DNA of 55,495 nucleotides, from the NCBI GenBank assembly GCA_002686255.1, contig NZAZ01000143.1, forward strand, positions 1 through 55,495, in the 5' to 3' direction. The notes under the pieces were generated by a model. That model was not told the DNA's origin. It did not search any database and saw nothing but the letters and a program-made list of their open reading frames with translations. The stretch's first letter is position 1; every line of letters starts with the position of its first letter. This DNA is from Rhodospirillaceae bacterium. Its GTDB lineage: Bacteria > Pseudomonadota > Alphaproteobacteria > Rhodospirillales > Casp-alpha2. Both the position numbers and the translations under genes were made by a program. Shown here one piece after another: positions 1 to 8,479 of the stretch.

Positions 1-86
1 GCAATACCGCAAAAACGCCGCTTAATATAATCAACCAGATGAACCAGGTCCTCCTTTAGATCAGGCCGTTGATTGTTCCAATTACT

Positions 87-788
87 ATGATGACGGACAA
101 CCGCGCCAAGTCGGAGTTCCTGGCCGCGATGAGCCATGATTTGCGGACGCCCCTGAACGCCATTCTCGGCTTCGCCGACATCCTCACCCATCAGTATTTC
201 GGGCCGATCAATGACAAATACCAGGAATACGCCGATGACATCCAGTCCAGCGGCCATCACCTGCTGACGCTGGTCAACGAAATCCTCGATCTTTCGACCA
301 TTGAGGCGGGCAAGCAATCCCTGGACAAAGAGAAGCTATCCACCATGGAGTTTATCACGGAGTGTCAGAGGATTGTCGAAGACAAGGCGCGAGCCCGTGG
401 CATCGACCTGTTAACCAAGGTTCCCAAGGACCTGCCGCCCCTTTACGCCGACAAGCGGGCGTCGAAGCAAATCCTTCTCAACCTGCTGTCCAACGCCGTC
501 AAGTTCACGCCCCAGGGTGGCAAGATCACGGTGTCGGCGGAGGCGTCGAAAAAGAACACCACCTTGAAGATCGCCGATACGGGTAAGGGCATTCCAGCCA
601 ATAAACTGCCAAAACTGACCGATCCTTTTACCAGGGTCGGTGGCGATCCCTATTTGGCCGAGCCGGGCTGGGGTCTGGGCCTGACGATTACCAAGTCGCT
701 GGTTGACCTCCATGACGGCACGCTGGACATCAAAAGCATTGTCGGCAAAGGAACGACCGTCACCGTGACGCTACCCAATGCGGCGTGA
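87..788 (+). CDS. Sensor-less histidine kinase (HisKA + HATPase_c), probably truncated
   Basis: Transmitter module of a two-component histidine kinase (about 233 aa). The phospho-acceptor box SHDLRTPLNAILG lies within the first 30 residues. The N box (LLNLLSNAVKFTP), G1 box (DTGKGI) and G2 box (GWGLGL) follow in the usual order, so HisKA and the ATPase domain are both complete. In this family the segment before the H box normally joins a PAS or membrane sensor; here only about 15 residues precede it and the upstream frame closes by a stop near position 60. The protein is therefore either a free-standing cytoplasmic kinase or the 3' part of a broken sensor kinase whose front lies outside the window. 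ATG 87 is preferred; an in-frame TTG at 69 is possible. No response regulator is adjacent (the nearest is at 10891). Confidence 0.8.
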   Translation: MMTDNRAKSEFLAAMSHDLRTPLNAILGFADILTHQYFGPINDKYQEYADDIQSSGHHLLTLVNEILDLSTIEAGKQSLDKEKLSTMEFITECQRIVEDKARARGIDLLTKVPKDLPPLYADKRASKQILLNLLSNAVKFTPQGGKITVSAEASKKNTTLKIADTGKGIPANKLPKLTDPFTRVGGDPYLAEPGWGLGLTITKSLVDLHDGTLDIKSIVGKGTTVTVTLPNAA

Positions 789-818
789 TTTAAGCCCGTT
801 CCCGTGATCCAACGAATG

Positions 819-891
819 TCCTGTGTGGATGGCTCCCGCGTTGCAAGGACTTTTTGACGGCATAGCGACTGCTTTTGGGGGTAAAGCGGAC
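819..891. repeat. Intergenic dispersed repeat, copy A
   Basis: The gap between the kinase and the glycosylase holds a block beginning TGTGTGGATGGCTCCC (from 822) and a block GGGGGTAAAGCGGAC (ending 891). Closely similar blocks recur at the right edge of the window (55358-55459), in the opposite order. No reading frame is supported here. This looks like a dispersed non-coding repeat family; its borders cannot be fixed from two partial copies. Confidence 0.5.
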
Positions 892-967
892 GGAAATCAA
901 CCCGCGACCGGGCTTTTGGGGTCAAGTCTTGAGAATTGACAAAAAGAGACGGCTTTCAGGGAAGCTT

Positions 968-1879
968 CTATGAAACAAGCTTCTTCTTGATATCCAGCAG
1001 ATCGCGCCAGGTGTCGCGTTTCTGTCCCGGCGAGCGCAGCAAATAGGCCGGATGGAACATCGCCGTGGCGTCGATGGGGCGCGGCAGTCCCGGCGTCGAA
1101 TAGGTGAACCACCGGCCCCTGAGCCGCCCGACGCCCTCGGTCTGGGCGAGCAGCGATTTCGCCGCCGGGCCGCCGAGCGCAACCAGCACCTTCGGGTCCA
1201 CCAGCTCGATGAGGCGTTCCAGGAACGGTAGGCAGACCGCCGTTTCCTGCGCCGTCGGGGTGCGGTTGCCGGGCGGCCGCCAGAACACGGTGTTGGAGAT
1301 CAGCACCCCGGTCCTGTCAAGCCCAATAGAGGCCAGCATCCTGTCCAGAAGCTTTCCCGAAGGGCCGACGAAGGGCAGGCCCTGGCGGTCCTCTTCCGCC
1401 CCCGGGCCTTCGCCGACGAACAGGACCGGGGCTTCCGGGTTGCCGTCGGTAAAGACCAGGTTGGTCGCCGTCTTCTTGAGCCCGCAGCCGTCGAAAGATT
1501 CCAGGGCCCGGCGGAGTTCGTCGACCGTTAAGGCCGACTGGGCCAGGTGCACGGCCGCCGTCACCTCGCCGTCGGCACCGCCTTCCGGCGGCAAAAGGGA
1601 CGGCCCGGGGGATGGCTCGGGAGACGGCTCGCGTGGGGACGGAGGCGGGGACGGGGACGGGGACGGGGCCGGGGACAGCGCCGCCGCGTCGGCCAGGCCC
1701 TTTTTTTCCCCGCCCGATTCGGCGGCGGTTGGAGAGGCGGCCGGTACGTTTTTTGGTTCGGGGGCTTTGGTTTTTTCCTGAAAACGGTCAACCGGCCTGT
1801 CGGCGATGGTCTCGTCAACGCCGGCCTCGACGTACCAACGAAGCAATTCTTGAGAAGTCATGGACGAATCGGGCGACAT
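968..1879 (-). CDS. Uracil-DNA glycosylase, family 4-like
   Basis: Base-excision repair enzyme removing uracil from DNA (about 303 aa). The C-terminal two thirds is the UDG fold. It has the motif GEGPGAEEDRQGLPFVG (family 4 has GE-x-PG-x-x-ED), the stretch RPPGNRTPT, and the closing motif MFHPAYLLR. The N-terminal third holds a short helical start (SQELLRWYVEAGVD), typical of alphaproteobacterial members, then a low-complexity Pro/Ser-rich linker encoded by a G/C-rich minisatellite at about 1603-1677. Canonical family 4 enzymes carry four Cys ligands for a 4Fe-4S cluster. Here the CxxC pair reads CGLKK and the VKC position reads VFW, so only two Cys remain. Start 1879 (MSPDSS) lies 51 bp from the divergent ETF-QO; the ATG at 1861 is an alternative. 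Confidence 0.85.
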   Translation of the reverse strand: MSPDSSMTSQELLRWYVEAGVDETIADRPVDRFQEKTKAPEPKNVPAASPTAAESGGEKKGLADAAALSPAPSPSPSPPPSPREPSPEPSPGPSLLPPEGGADGEVTAAVHLAQSALTVDELRRALESFDGCGLKKTATNLVFTDGNPEAPVLFVGEGPGAEEDRQGLPFVGPSGKLLDRMLASIGLDRTGVLISNTVFWRPPGNRTPTAQETAVCLPFLERLIELVDPKVLVALGGPAAKSLLAQTEGVGRLRGRWFTYSTPGLPRPIDATAMFHPAYLLRSPGQKRDTWRDLLDIKKKLVS

Positions 1880-1930
1880 GGCCCAACATACCTGAGAACC
1901 GGATGCCGTGAAACCCGCGAGTAATTGGAC

Positions 1931-3658
1931 ATGACGCCTGAGGACCAAGCCCCCACCGCGGAAGCCGAAGCACAACCGTCCGGCGAGCGGGAATCCATGG
2001 ACTTCGACGTGGTCATCGTCGGCGGCGGGCCGGCGGGGCTGTCGGCGGCGATCAGGCTCAGGCAACTGGCGGCCGAGGGGTCCCGGGACTTAACCGTCTG
2101 CGTCGTCGAGAAGGGCTCCGAAATCGGCGCCCACATCCTTTCCGGCGCGGTCATCGAGACCCGGGCCCTGGACGAGTTGATTCCCGACTGGAAGGACCGG
2201 GGCGCGCCTCTGACCACGCCGGTGACCGAAAACCACCATTGGATACTGTCGGCAACGGATAAGTGGCCGATGCCGCGTTTCCTGCTGCCGCCGCTGATGA
2301 GCAACAAGGGCTGCTATACCCTAAGCCTCGGAAACCTTTGCCGCTGGCTTGGCGGACAGGCGGAAGAGCTGGGCGTCGAGATCTATCCCGGGTTCGCGGC
2401 GGCCGAGGTTCTCTACCGCGACGACGGCGGCGTCAAGGGGATCGCCACCGGCGACTTAGGCGTCAACAAGGACGGCGCCCCCGGCCCCAACCATCAGCCG
2501 GGCGTCGAACTGCACGCCAAATATACTTTCTTCGCCGAAGGCGCGCGCGGGTCGCTGAGCCGGCGGGTCATGGCGCGGTTCAACCTGGGCGAAGGCGTCG
2601 AGCCCCAGACCTACGGCATCGGCATCAAGGAATTGTGGGACGTCGATCCGCAAAAGCACAAACCAGGCACCGTCATTCACAGCCAGGGCTGGCCGCTGAC
2701 CGATACGGCCGGCGGCGGCTTCATCTATCATCAGGAAGGGGCCCAGGTCGCCATCGGGTTCGTCGTCGCGCTCGATTACCAAAACCCCCACCTGTCGCCG
2801 TTCGATGAAATGCAGCGGTTCAAGACCCATCCCGCCGTCAGGCCGTTGCTGGAAGGCGGCCGCCGGGTCGCCTACGGCGCCCGGGCGATCAACGAAGGAG
2901 GTTTGCAATCGATCCCGAAGCTGGTGTTTCCCGGCGGCGCCCTGATCGGGTGTTCGGCCGGGTTCGTCAACGTGCCCCGCATCAAAGGCACCAACAACGC
3001 CATGAAAACGGGGATGCTGGCGGCCGAGGCCGCTTATCGGGCGATCCTGGGCGGCGGCGACGGCGGCGACGAGCTGTCCGGCTACGCGCGGGCCTTCAGG
3101 AAATCCTGGGCGTACAAGGATCTGCACCGGGTCCGCAACGCCCGCCCGGCGTTGGCCAAGTTCGGAATCAAACTGGGCACCCTCTATTCCGGCATCGATA
3201 TGTGGCTCAACAATTTAGGCCTTGGCTTCCTCGTTCCCTGGACCTTCGGCCACCACCCGGACCATTCGGCGCTCAGGAAGGCTTCCGAATGCCGGCCCAT
3301 CGACTATCCGAAACCGGACGGCGAGATAACCTTCGACAAGCTGTCGTCGGTGTTCCTGTCCAACACCAACCACGAGGAAAACCAGCCAAACCATCTGACC
3401 CTCAAGGACGACACCGTGCCCACCAGCGTCAACCTGGAGCTCTATGACGGGCCGGAGGCGCGGTTCTGCCCCGCCGGGGTCTATGAATTCGTCGATGACG
3501 AAGCCGGGGACGAAGCCGGGGGCGAAGACGCCAAGCGCCTGCAAATCAACGCCCAGAACTGCGTCCACTGCAAGACCTGCGACATCAAGGACCCGACCCA
3601 GAACATCGTCTGGGTGGTGCCCGAAGGCGGCGGCGGACCCAATTATCCCAATATGTAG
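1931..3658 (+). CDS. etfD: Electron transfer flavoprotein-ubiquinone oxidoreductase
   Basis: Membrane-associated ETF-QO (575 aa), passing electrons from reduced ETF (fatty acid and amino acid dehydrogenases) to ubiquinone. An N-terminal FAD site [14 protein letters not shown] lies near residues 27-40, followed by the family signatures [11 protein letters not shown] and [12 protein letters not shown]. The C-terminal 4Fe-4S domain has C544-x2-C547-x2-C550 plus an upstream Cys in [10 protein letters not shown], the usual four ligands. Length matches the bacterial and mitochondrial family. A small acidic duplication ([12 protein letters not shown]) sits between the last domain's strands. ATG 1931 is chosen over TTG 1925. 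An acyl-CoA-dehydrogenase-fold protein at 9400 is distant, but is predicted not to be a dehydrogenase. The gene is divergent from the glycosylase and 29 bp upstream of the TPR gene. Confidence 0.95.
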   Translation: MTPEDQAPTAEAEAQPSGERESMDFDVVIVGGGPAGLSAAIRLRQLAAEGSRDLTVCVVEKGSEIGAHILSGAVIETRALDELIPDWKDRGAPLTTPVTENHHWILSATDKWPMPRFLLPPLMSNKGCYTLSLGNLCRWLGGQAEELGVEIYPGFAAAEVLYRDDGGVKGIATGDLGVNKDGAPGPNHQPGVELHAKYTFFAEGARGSLSRRVMARFNLGEGVEPQTYGIGIKELWDVDPQKHKPGTVIHSQGWPLTDTAGGGFIYHQEGAQVAIGFVVALDYQNPHLSPFDEMQRFKTHPAVRPLLEGGRRVAYGARAINEGGLQSIPKLVFPGGALIGCSAGFVNVPRIKGTNNAMKTGMLAAEAAYRAILGGGDGGDELSGYARAFRKSWAYKDLHRVRNARPALAKFGIKLGTLYSGIDMWLNNLGLGFLVPWTFGHHPDHSALRKASECRPIDYPKPDGEITFDKLSSVFLSNTNHEENQPNHLTLKDDTVPTSVNLELYDGPEARFCPAGVYEFVDDEAGDEAGGEDAKRLQINAQNCVHCKTCDIKDPTQNIVWVVPEGGGGPNYPNM

Positions 3659-3687
3659 TTGTGACTCATTGGGCTCGGTCATTTAAA

Positions 3688-5436
3688 ATGCCGGTGATGA
3701 AAGAATTTTCGATATTGCGGAAATCAGTCCTTGGGGTTTCGGCGGGCGTTGCCGCCGGCGCTCTGATGCTCGCCCCGCTGCCGGCGGAGGCCGGCAAGGA
3801 CCGCATGGAACCGGGCCAGACGCTGAGCGGCAATTACCTCGCCGGCCGCCATGCCCAGGCCCGGAAGGACCTTTCGGCGGCGGCCGACTTCCTGGACGCG
3901 GCCTTGAAAAAGGCCCCCGAAGCGCCGGACCTGTTGCGCCGGACCTTCATCCTGATGGCCGTCGAGGGCCGCATTGAGGAGGCGACGGAATTAGCCCGGC
4001 GGCTGTTGAAGGCCAAACCCAATTCGCCGGTGGCGCACCTGATCCTGGCCGTCAACGACATCAAGCGGGGCCGTTTCGCCACCGCGAATAAGCGGCTCAA
4101 GGACTTGCCGGGGAACGGCCTCGGCAAGTTCGTCGGGCCGGTCCTCAGGGGGTGGAGCCTGGTCGGCGAGAGAAAAATGGACGAGGCGCTGAAATTGCTG
4201 ACCGGCGAGCCCCAGGACAAGGCCGTGAAGCCGCTTCTCGCCATGCACGCGGCGTTGATCAACGAGATGCTGGGGCGTCACGACGAGGCGGAGAAGCATT
4301 TCCTCGCCGTCAGCCAGAGCCAGAACGGCCTGTCGCTTCGGGTGGCGCAGCTCCTGGGCTCGCTTTACGAACGGACCGGGCAAACGGAAAAGGCGCGGGC
4401 GCTCTATGACCGCTACCTCAAGGAGCAGCCGGGATCGCGGCTTCTCGACGTCGCCTTGGCGCGCCTGAAAACGGGCGCCAAGCCGCCGCTCAAGGTGTTC
4501 TCGGTGTCGGACGGGGCGGCGGAAGCGCTGTTCGGCATCGACAGTTCGCTGCGCCAGCAGAACGCCCAGGAAACGGCCCTGGTTTTGGGCAGGCTGGCGC
4601 TTTACCTGAAGCCCCGGTTCCCGGTGATGCAGATTCTGCTGGGCGATATTCTTGAAGCCAGCGGCCGCCTGGAGCCGGCCCTGGAGCTTTATTCGGCCAT
4701 CGACCGCCGTTCGGCGTTTTCCTGGCCGGCGCGGCTCCGGATCGCCTCGATCCTCGACCGCCTGGAACGCACCGACGAAGCCGTCGAGCACCTTAGCCGC
4801 ATGGCCGCCGACCACCCCGAAGACCCCGGCCCGTTGATCAGCCTCGGCGACATCCAGCGCAGCCACGACCGGTTCGCCGAATCCATCGACGCCTACGACC
4901 GCGCCTTCAAACGCATCAAAACCCTAGAATCCCGGCATTGGTCGTTGCTCTATGCGCGCGGCATTTCCCTCGAGAGGGCCAAGCAGTGGTCCCGGGCCGA
5001 GGCCGATTTCCTGAACGCGTTGGATTTCAAGCCGGAACAGCCCTATGTGCTCAACTACCTCGGCTATTCCTGGATCGATAAGGGAACCCATATCGACCGC
5101 GCCCTGGAAATGATCCGCAAGGCGGCCAACCTGCGTCCCAACGACGGCTATATCATCGACAGCCTGGGCTGGGGGTATTACAGACTCGGCGACTTCGACA
5201 ACGCCGTCCGCAACCTGGAACGGGCCGTCGAGCTCCGGCCCCAGGACCCGATCATCAACGACCATCTGGGCGACGCCTATTGGCGCGTCGGGCGTCGGCG
5301 CGAGGCCGGCTTTCAATGGCGCCGCGCGCTGTCGCTGGACCCGGAAGACGAACTGACCGCCAAGCTCCGCCTGAAGCTCAAACAGAGTTTGGCCGAAGAC
5401 ACGGAAACCGCCAAGAAAACCCCCAATGATGGCTGA
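3688..5436 (+). CDS. Exported tetratricopeptide repeat protein
   Basis: About 582 aa with an N-terminal export signal (basic MKEFSILRKS, hydrophobic core, then PLPAEAG), so probably periplasmic or outer-membrane associated. The mature part is made of tandem TPR-type helical pairs throughout. Clear units lie in the last third, for example the repeats containing PYVLNYLGYSWIDKG, DGYIIDSLGWGYYRLGDFDNAV and DPIINDHLGDAYWRVG. Such proteins are scaffolds; the partner is unknown. Homologues commonly precede ispE in Alphaproteobacteria, and here the stop codon overlaps the ispE start by 11 bp, implying translational coupling. ATG 3688 is used; ATG 3697 is equally plausible, and an upstream GTG at 3661 is less likely because it would bury the signal peptide. 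Confidence 0.85.
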   Translation: MPVMKEFSILRKSVLGVSAGVAAGALMLAPLPAEAGKDRMEPGQTLSGNYLAGRHAQARKDLSAAADFLDAALKKAPEAPDLLRRTFILMAVEGRIEEATELARRLLKAKPNSPVAHLILAVNDIKRGRFATANKRLKDLPGNGLGKFVGPVLRGWSLVGERKMDEALKLLTGEPQDKAVKPLLAMHAALINEMLGRHDEAEKHFLAVSQSQNGLSLRVAQLLGSLYERTGQTEKARALYDRYLKEQPGSRLLDVALARLKTGAKPPLKVFSVSDGAAEALFGIDSSLRQQNAQETALVLGRLALYLKPRFPVMQILLGDILEASGRLEPALELYSAIDRRSAFSWPARLRIASILDRLERTDEAVEHLSRMAADHPEDPGPLISLGDIQRSHDRFAESIDAYDRAFKRIKTLESRHWSLLYARGISLERAKQWSRAEADFLNALDFKPEQPYVLNYLGYSWIDKGTHIDRALEMIRKAANLRPNDGYIIDSLGWGYYRLGDFDNAVRNLERAVELRPQDPIINDHLGDAYWRVGRRREAGFQWRRALSLDPEDELTAKLRLKLKQSLAEDTETAKKTPNDG

Positions 5437-6325
5437 TCCGGCGCCCCCGAGCATCCCGGCGCCGGCCAAGATCAACCTTTATCTTCACGTCACCGGCAAA
5501 CGGCCCGACGGCTATCACCTGCTGGACAGCCTGATCGCCTTCGCCGGAATCCAAGACCGGGTGTCGGTGGCGCCGGCGGACGGGGTCAGCCTGACCATCG
5601 AGGGCCCCTACGGGGACGACCTGAAGGGAACGCAAGACGATAACCTGGTCCTCAAGGCCGCCCGGCGCCTGGGCGCCGCCGCCGGGACCGAAGCCGGGGC
5701 CGACATCCGGCTCGACAAGCGCCTGCCGGTGGCGTCGGGCATCGGCGGCGGGTCGGCCGACGCGGCGGCGGCGCTGACGGGCCTGTCCGAGCTGTGGGGG
5801 GTCGACGGGGCGGGCGGGCCGGACCTGGAAAAGCTGGCGCTGGAGCTCGGCGCCGACGTACCGGCGTGCCTGTTCGGAAGCGCCGCCTTCATCGGCGGCA
5901 TCGGCGAGGAAATCGACCGCTCGCCCGCCCTGCCGCCGGCGTGGCTGGTCCTAGTCAATCCCGGCGCGGTCCTGTCGACGCCCGAGGTCTTCGCCGCCCG
6001 CGAGGGCGAATTTTCCGAACCCGCCCGCTTCGACGGAGCGCCTGAGTCGGCCCGGGCCCTGGCCGACATCCTGGCCCGGCGCGGCAACGACTTGACCGCG
6101 GCTGCGATCAGCCTGCGGCCGGCGATCGGCGACGTCGTGAAGGTTCTGGAAGCGGCCGACGAATGCCTGTTGGCGCGGATGTCGGGAAGCGGCGCTACCT
6201 GTTTCGGGCTGTTCGACGACGCCGGCGGCGCGGCGCGCGCGGCGGCGGTGATAAGCCAAGGCCGTCCCGAATGGTGGGTCCGGGCGGCGCCGTTGCTGGA
6301 CGAAACCCGGACGCTGAGGACGTAA
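5426..6325 (+). CDS. ispE: 4-diphosphocytidyl-2-C-methyl-D-erythritol kinase
   Basis: GHMP-family kinase (299 aa) that phosphorylates the 2-hydroxyl of CDP-methylerythritol in the non-mevalonate (MEP) isoprenoid pathway. All three GHMP motifs are visible: the N-terminal PAKINLYLHVTGKRPDGYH, the ATP-binding glycine-rich loop LPVASGIGGGSADAAAAL, and the C-terminal MSGSGATCFGLF. Length fits the family. The start ATG lies inside the last codons of the TPR gene, so the two are almost certainly one transcript. It converges on the MarR-like gene across a 38-bp gap holding a GC-rich hairpin near 6340-6363 without a clear T tract. Confidence 0.95.
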   Translation: MMADPAPPSIPAPAKINLYLHVTGKRPDGYHLLDSLIAFAGIQDRVSVAPADGVSLTIEGPYGDDLKGTQDDNLVLKAARRLGAAAGTEAGADIRLDKRLPVASGIGGGSADAAAALTGLSELWGVDGAGGPDLEKLALELGADVPACLFGSAAFIGGIGEEIDRSPALPPAWLVLVNPGAVLSTPEVFAAREGEFSEPARFDGAPESARALADILARRGNDLTAAAISLRPAIGDVVKVLEAADECLLARMSGSGATCFGLFDDAGGAARAAAVISQGRPEWWVRAAPLLDETRTLRT

Positions 6326-6363
6326 AGCGGATCGCGGTTTCGCCCCGGCGGCAGGCCGGGGGC

Positions 6364-6768
6364 TCAAATGCCTTCGTTTAGGCAATCCTGGAAATGGTCG
6401 TCGATCTCGGCGGCGAAGCAGTCGCTGAGCCCGATCCGCGTCACCCGGCCGTCTCTACGGTCGGTGGTTCTTTCGATGACGTTGAGGTTTTCAAGCTTTT
6501 TGAGGACTCGGATCACCGTGCGCTTGGGCAGCCCGGTGCCGAGATAGACGTCCGACAAGGTGACGGGCATGGCGGAATAGTTGTTCAGGGCGATAAACAG
6601 GATCACGTCCCAGGTTTTGTCGTTGGCGTTTCTTATTTTCTGGACGGATTCTATTTTCCCGGGAAAGCAGCGGCATATCGATTCTTTTTGGAACGTCCTG
6701 TTTTTGATCCGGCGGTTTATGAGTTTGATTTTTCTGTCGTTGTTATTGCTCTTGGAGAATTCTTTCAT
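6364..6768 (-). CDS. MarR-like winged-helix transcriptional regulator
   Basis: A 134-residue protein. The first 50 residues are very basic and Asn/Lys rich. The rest is a winged helix-turn-helix: VILFIALNNYSAMPVTLSDVYLGTG as helices 1-2, LPKRTVIRVLKKLENLNVIER as the recognition helix, then a wing with TTDRRDGRVTRIGLS. This arrangement resembles MarR regulators. No ligand can be assigned. ATG 6768 is preferred because AAAGGA lies about 10 nt upstream; a longer frame to 6822 has no comparable site. The 5' half is strikingly AT-rich compared with its neighbours, suggesting transfer or relaxed composition. Confidence 0.7.
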   Translation of the reverse strand: MKEFSKSNNNDRKIKLINRRIKNRTFQKESICRCFPGKIESVQKIRNANDKTWDVILFIALNNYSAMPVTLSDVYLGTGLPKRTVIRVLKKLENLNVIERTTDRRDGRVTRIGLSDCFAAEIDDHFQDCLNEGI

Positions 6769-6987
6769 CTTTTTGTTTTCCTTTGTTTTTCCCCCCGCAC
6801 CTCGTTGCCAGAACCGCCCCAAGTTTTATGACTGACGGCATATTTTCTCAACCGGCGCATTTAAAGGCCAAATCGCCCTCTATCCAACCGCGATAGGATG
6901 TCAGAATGGCACCTAAATAGTCTTTCCCGTAAAAGTTAATTATTCTAACTTTAAATATTGACCTATTCATGGCGGGGAAGATTCGTC

Positions 6988-7272
6988 ATGGCCACACGGA
7001 CATTCGGCGGACACACGGTTTCCGAGCTAAAAGAGTTCCGGCAAAATGCGGCCGACGGGGCAAAGTTCTATATGGCGCTCCGCGAAGCCGCTTATGACTT
7101 TTTCAACCTTGCCGGTGAAGCCGAAGAGCTCGAGGCGGTGATCGAGAAACTGGTATCGGCTCTGGAAAAGGCCGCCGGCGATGTATCGGCCCAGGGCGGA
7201 AACGACGACGCCGTCCAGTTGCTCCGCAATGCCCTGTCCGATCCCCAGGTCAAGAAAGCCATTGGTTCCTGA
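6988..7272 (+). CDS. Small hypothetical protein
   Basis: I do not recognise this 94-residue protein. It starts at ATG 6988 behind GGCGGGGAAG. It has a short basic N-terminus (MATRTFGGHTVSELKEFRQNA) followed by predicted amphipathic helices rich in Glu and Ala. There is no Cys, no membrane segment and no signal peptide, so it is probably a soluble helical protein. Coding is supported by the ribosome binding site and by ordinary amino acid composition. Upstream, 6835-6987 is an AT-rich gap shared with the divergent MarR-like gene, which makes that regulator a candidate controller (inference). Confidence 0.6.
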   Translation: MATRTFGGHTVSELKEFRQNAADGAKFYMALREAAYDFFNLAGEAEELEAVIEKLVSALEKAAGDVSAQGGNDDAVQLLRNALSDPQVKKAIGS

Positions 7273-7274
7273 GC

Positions 7275-7291
7275 GGCGAAAATTTTTCGCC
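7275..7291. terminator. Short palindrome after the small hypothetical gene
   Basis: GGCGAAAATTTTTCGCC forms an 8-bp stem straight after the stop codon at 7272. The run of T lies inside the stem rather than after it, so function as a terminator is uncertain. Confidence 0.35.
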
Positions 7292-7375
7292 CCGGATTCC
7301 CCAGTGCCGTCCCCCATCGCCCGCTTGCGGGCCTAAACGTTAGCGCCTATGTTCCAGGCGATTCAGGCAATCCCA

Positions 7376-7450
7376 TGGGGCGTAGCCAAGTGGTCTAAGG
7401 CACCGGTTTTTGGTACCGGCATTTCGGAGGTTCGAATCCTCCCGCCCCAG
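7376..7450 (+). tRNA. tRNA-Gln (anticodon TTG)
   Basis: Complete cloverleaf. The acceptor arm TGGGGCG (7376-7382) pairs with CGCCCCA (7443-7449), with discriminator G at 7450 and CCA encoded at 7451-7453. The anticodon arm CCGGT-TTTTGGT-ACCGG gives anticodon TTG. The T arm is GGAGG-TTCGAAT-CCTCC. It reads CAA, and CAG by wobble, glutamine codons. Confidence 0.95.
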
Positions 7451-7488
7451 CCAATAAACAAGGTCCCTGCCGGGGCCTTTTTTATTGG
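7451..7488 (+). terminator. Rho-independent terminator of tRNA-Gln
   Basis: AAGGTCCC and GGGGCCTT form a GC-rich hairpin followed by a run of T. The flanking CCAATAA (7451-7457) and TTATTGG (7482-7488) extend it into a longer inverted repeat that begins at the CCA end of the tRNA. Confidence 0.8.
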
Positions 7489-7774
7489 CTTGCGGTGAGG
7501 GGGATCGAGCCTTGTGAGCCCATTGGGCTAACCCAAGGTTCGGCGACAAGGCGCGGAGCGCCGCGGGCGCAACGGAGCGATGGAGAAGGAAAACTGGCCC
7601 CCCGGGGGTTTTCCAAGTTTGCCGGCCGTTTTGATGGGCTAAACCAGGGCGGTTGAAAGCGGTTTGCCAGTTAAACTAAAACTATCTATCTATCTAACTA
7701 TCTATTTAAATCTTTTAAAAAATCCCCCGTTTTTGTAGAATCGTGAGGGTTGTAAGCAAAGAAAGGAGGCCGCC
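7489..7774. other. Non-coding gap with a CTAT tetranucleotide tract
   Basis: No credible gene lies in this stretch of 286 bp. It includes a short tandem repeat of CTAT units with one interruption at 7682-7705, followed by AT-rich sequence (TTTAAATCTTTTAAAAAA) and then the strong ribosome binding site AAAGGAGGCC of the next gene. The tract lies where promoter elements for 7775 would be expected. Confidence 0.6.
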
Positions 7775-8479
7775 ATGGACCGGCTCGACCTTTCCCGGGA
7801 CGTTCGGGCAAGGCTTTCCGAACTCAGCCGCCAGGGCGGCGAAACCGAAGACCGGCTCCTGCGCCGGCTTCTGGGCCTTGCCGGGGAAGATTCCGGCGGC
7901 GGCCCGGCGACGCCAAAAACCGGCGGCTCCGGCTTCGAGCCCGGCTTCGTGGATACCACCTACGGCATCCGCTTCCCCGAGGGGTTCGAGATTTCGCGCA
8001 CCTACAAGGGCCGCCCCTATGCCGCCCGGGTGGCGCGGGGCCGGTGGCGGCTCGATGCCGACGGCCGCGCCTACGATAGCCTCAACCAACTCAGCCAGGC
8101 GGTCATCGACGGCAACGAAAACGCCTGGATGTTCTGGTTCTACCAGGCCCCGGACGGGGCCCGGCGGCGCATCGCCGAACTGCGCGACCCGGCCCTGGTG
8201 CAGCGCCGGCCGCGAAGAAAGCGCCCTTCCCCGGCCCCTTCCCCGGCCCCGGTGCCCGCTTCCGCGCCGCCACCGCCACCGCAACCGCCAACAGTGACGG
8301 CGAAAACGACCTCTCCGGCAAGGCCGCGCCCGCGCCCCCCCCTGGCCGACCCCGCCCCGCCATTGGGGGTCCCTGTCGGTCCCCCTAGGGAATTGGCGGA
8401 CCTCCCCGCCTCTTCCCGGCCGCGTCCGTCAACGGGGAGCATGGCCTGGGAGCCGGCGCCGAAACCGAAACGGGATTGA
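7775..8479 (+). CDS. RAMA-like domain protein with proline-rich tail
   Basis: A 234-residue protein with an excellent ribosome binding site (AAAGGAGG) before ATG 7775. Residues 1-40 form a charged helical start (DVRARLSELSRQGG). About residues 58-130 look like a RAMA-type domain: FPEGFEISRTYKGRPYAA, then RWRLDADGRAYDSLNQLSQA, then ENAWMFWFYQ. These match the family pattern of a Tyr-x-Gly loop, a gly-x-x-tyr-x-Ser strand-turn-helix and a terminal W-x-FW. RAMA domains are known from proteins linked to DNA methylases and restriction. The remaining 90 residues are a Pro/Arg/Ala-rich low-complexity tail. No methylase or nuclease is adjacent, so the role is unknown; a DUF2924-like assignment is the alternative. 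Confidence 0.6.
   Translation: MDRLDLSRDVRARLSELSRQGGETEDRLLRRLLGLAGEDSGGGPATPKTGGSGFEPGFVDTTYGIRFPEGFEISRTYKGRPYAARVARGRWRLDADGRAYDSLNQLSQAVIDGNENAWMFWFYQAPDGARRRIAELRDPALVQRRPRRKRPSPAPSPAPVPASAPPPPPQPPTVTAKTTSPARPRPRPPLADPAPPLGVPVGPPRELADLPASSRPRPSTGSMAWEPAPKPKRD

Noticed and set aside
1603..1677. GGGGACGG-like repeats as a CRISPR or tandem regulatory array
   Set aside because: The repeats lie in frame inside the glycosylase gene and encode its Pro/Ser linker; there are no spacers.
7376..7488. tRNA-Gln 3' end as a phage or island attachment site
   Set aside because: The repeat at the CCA end is explained by the terminator hairpin; no integrase and no second copy of the tRNA 3' end is seen in the window.
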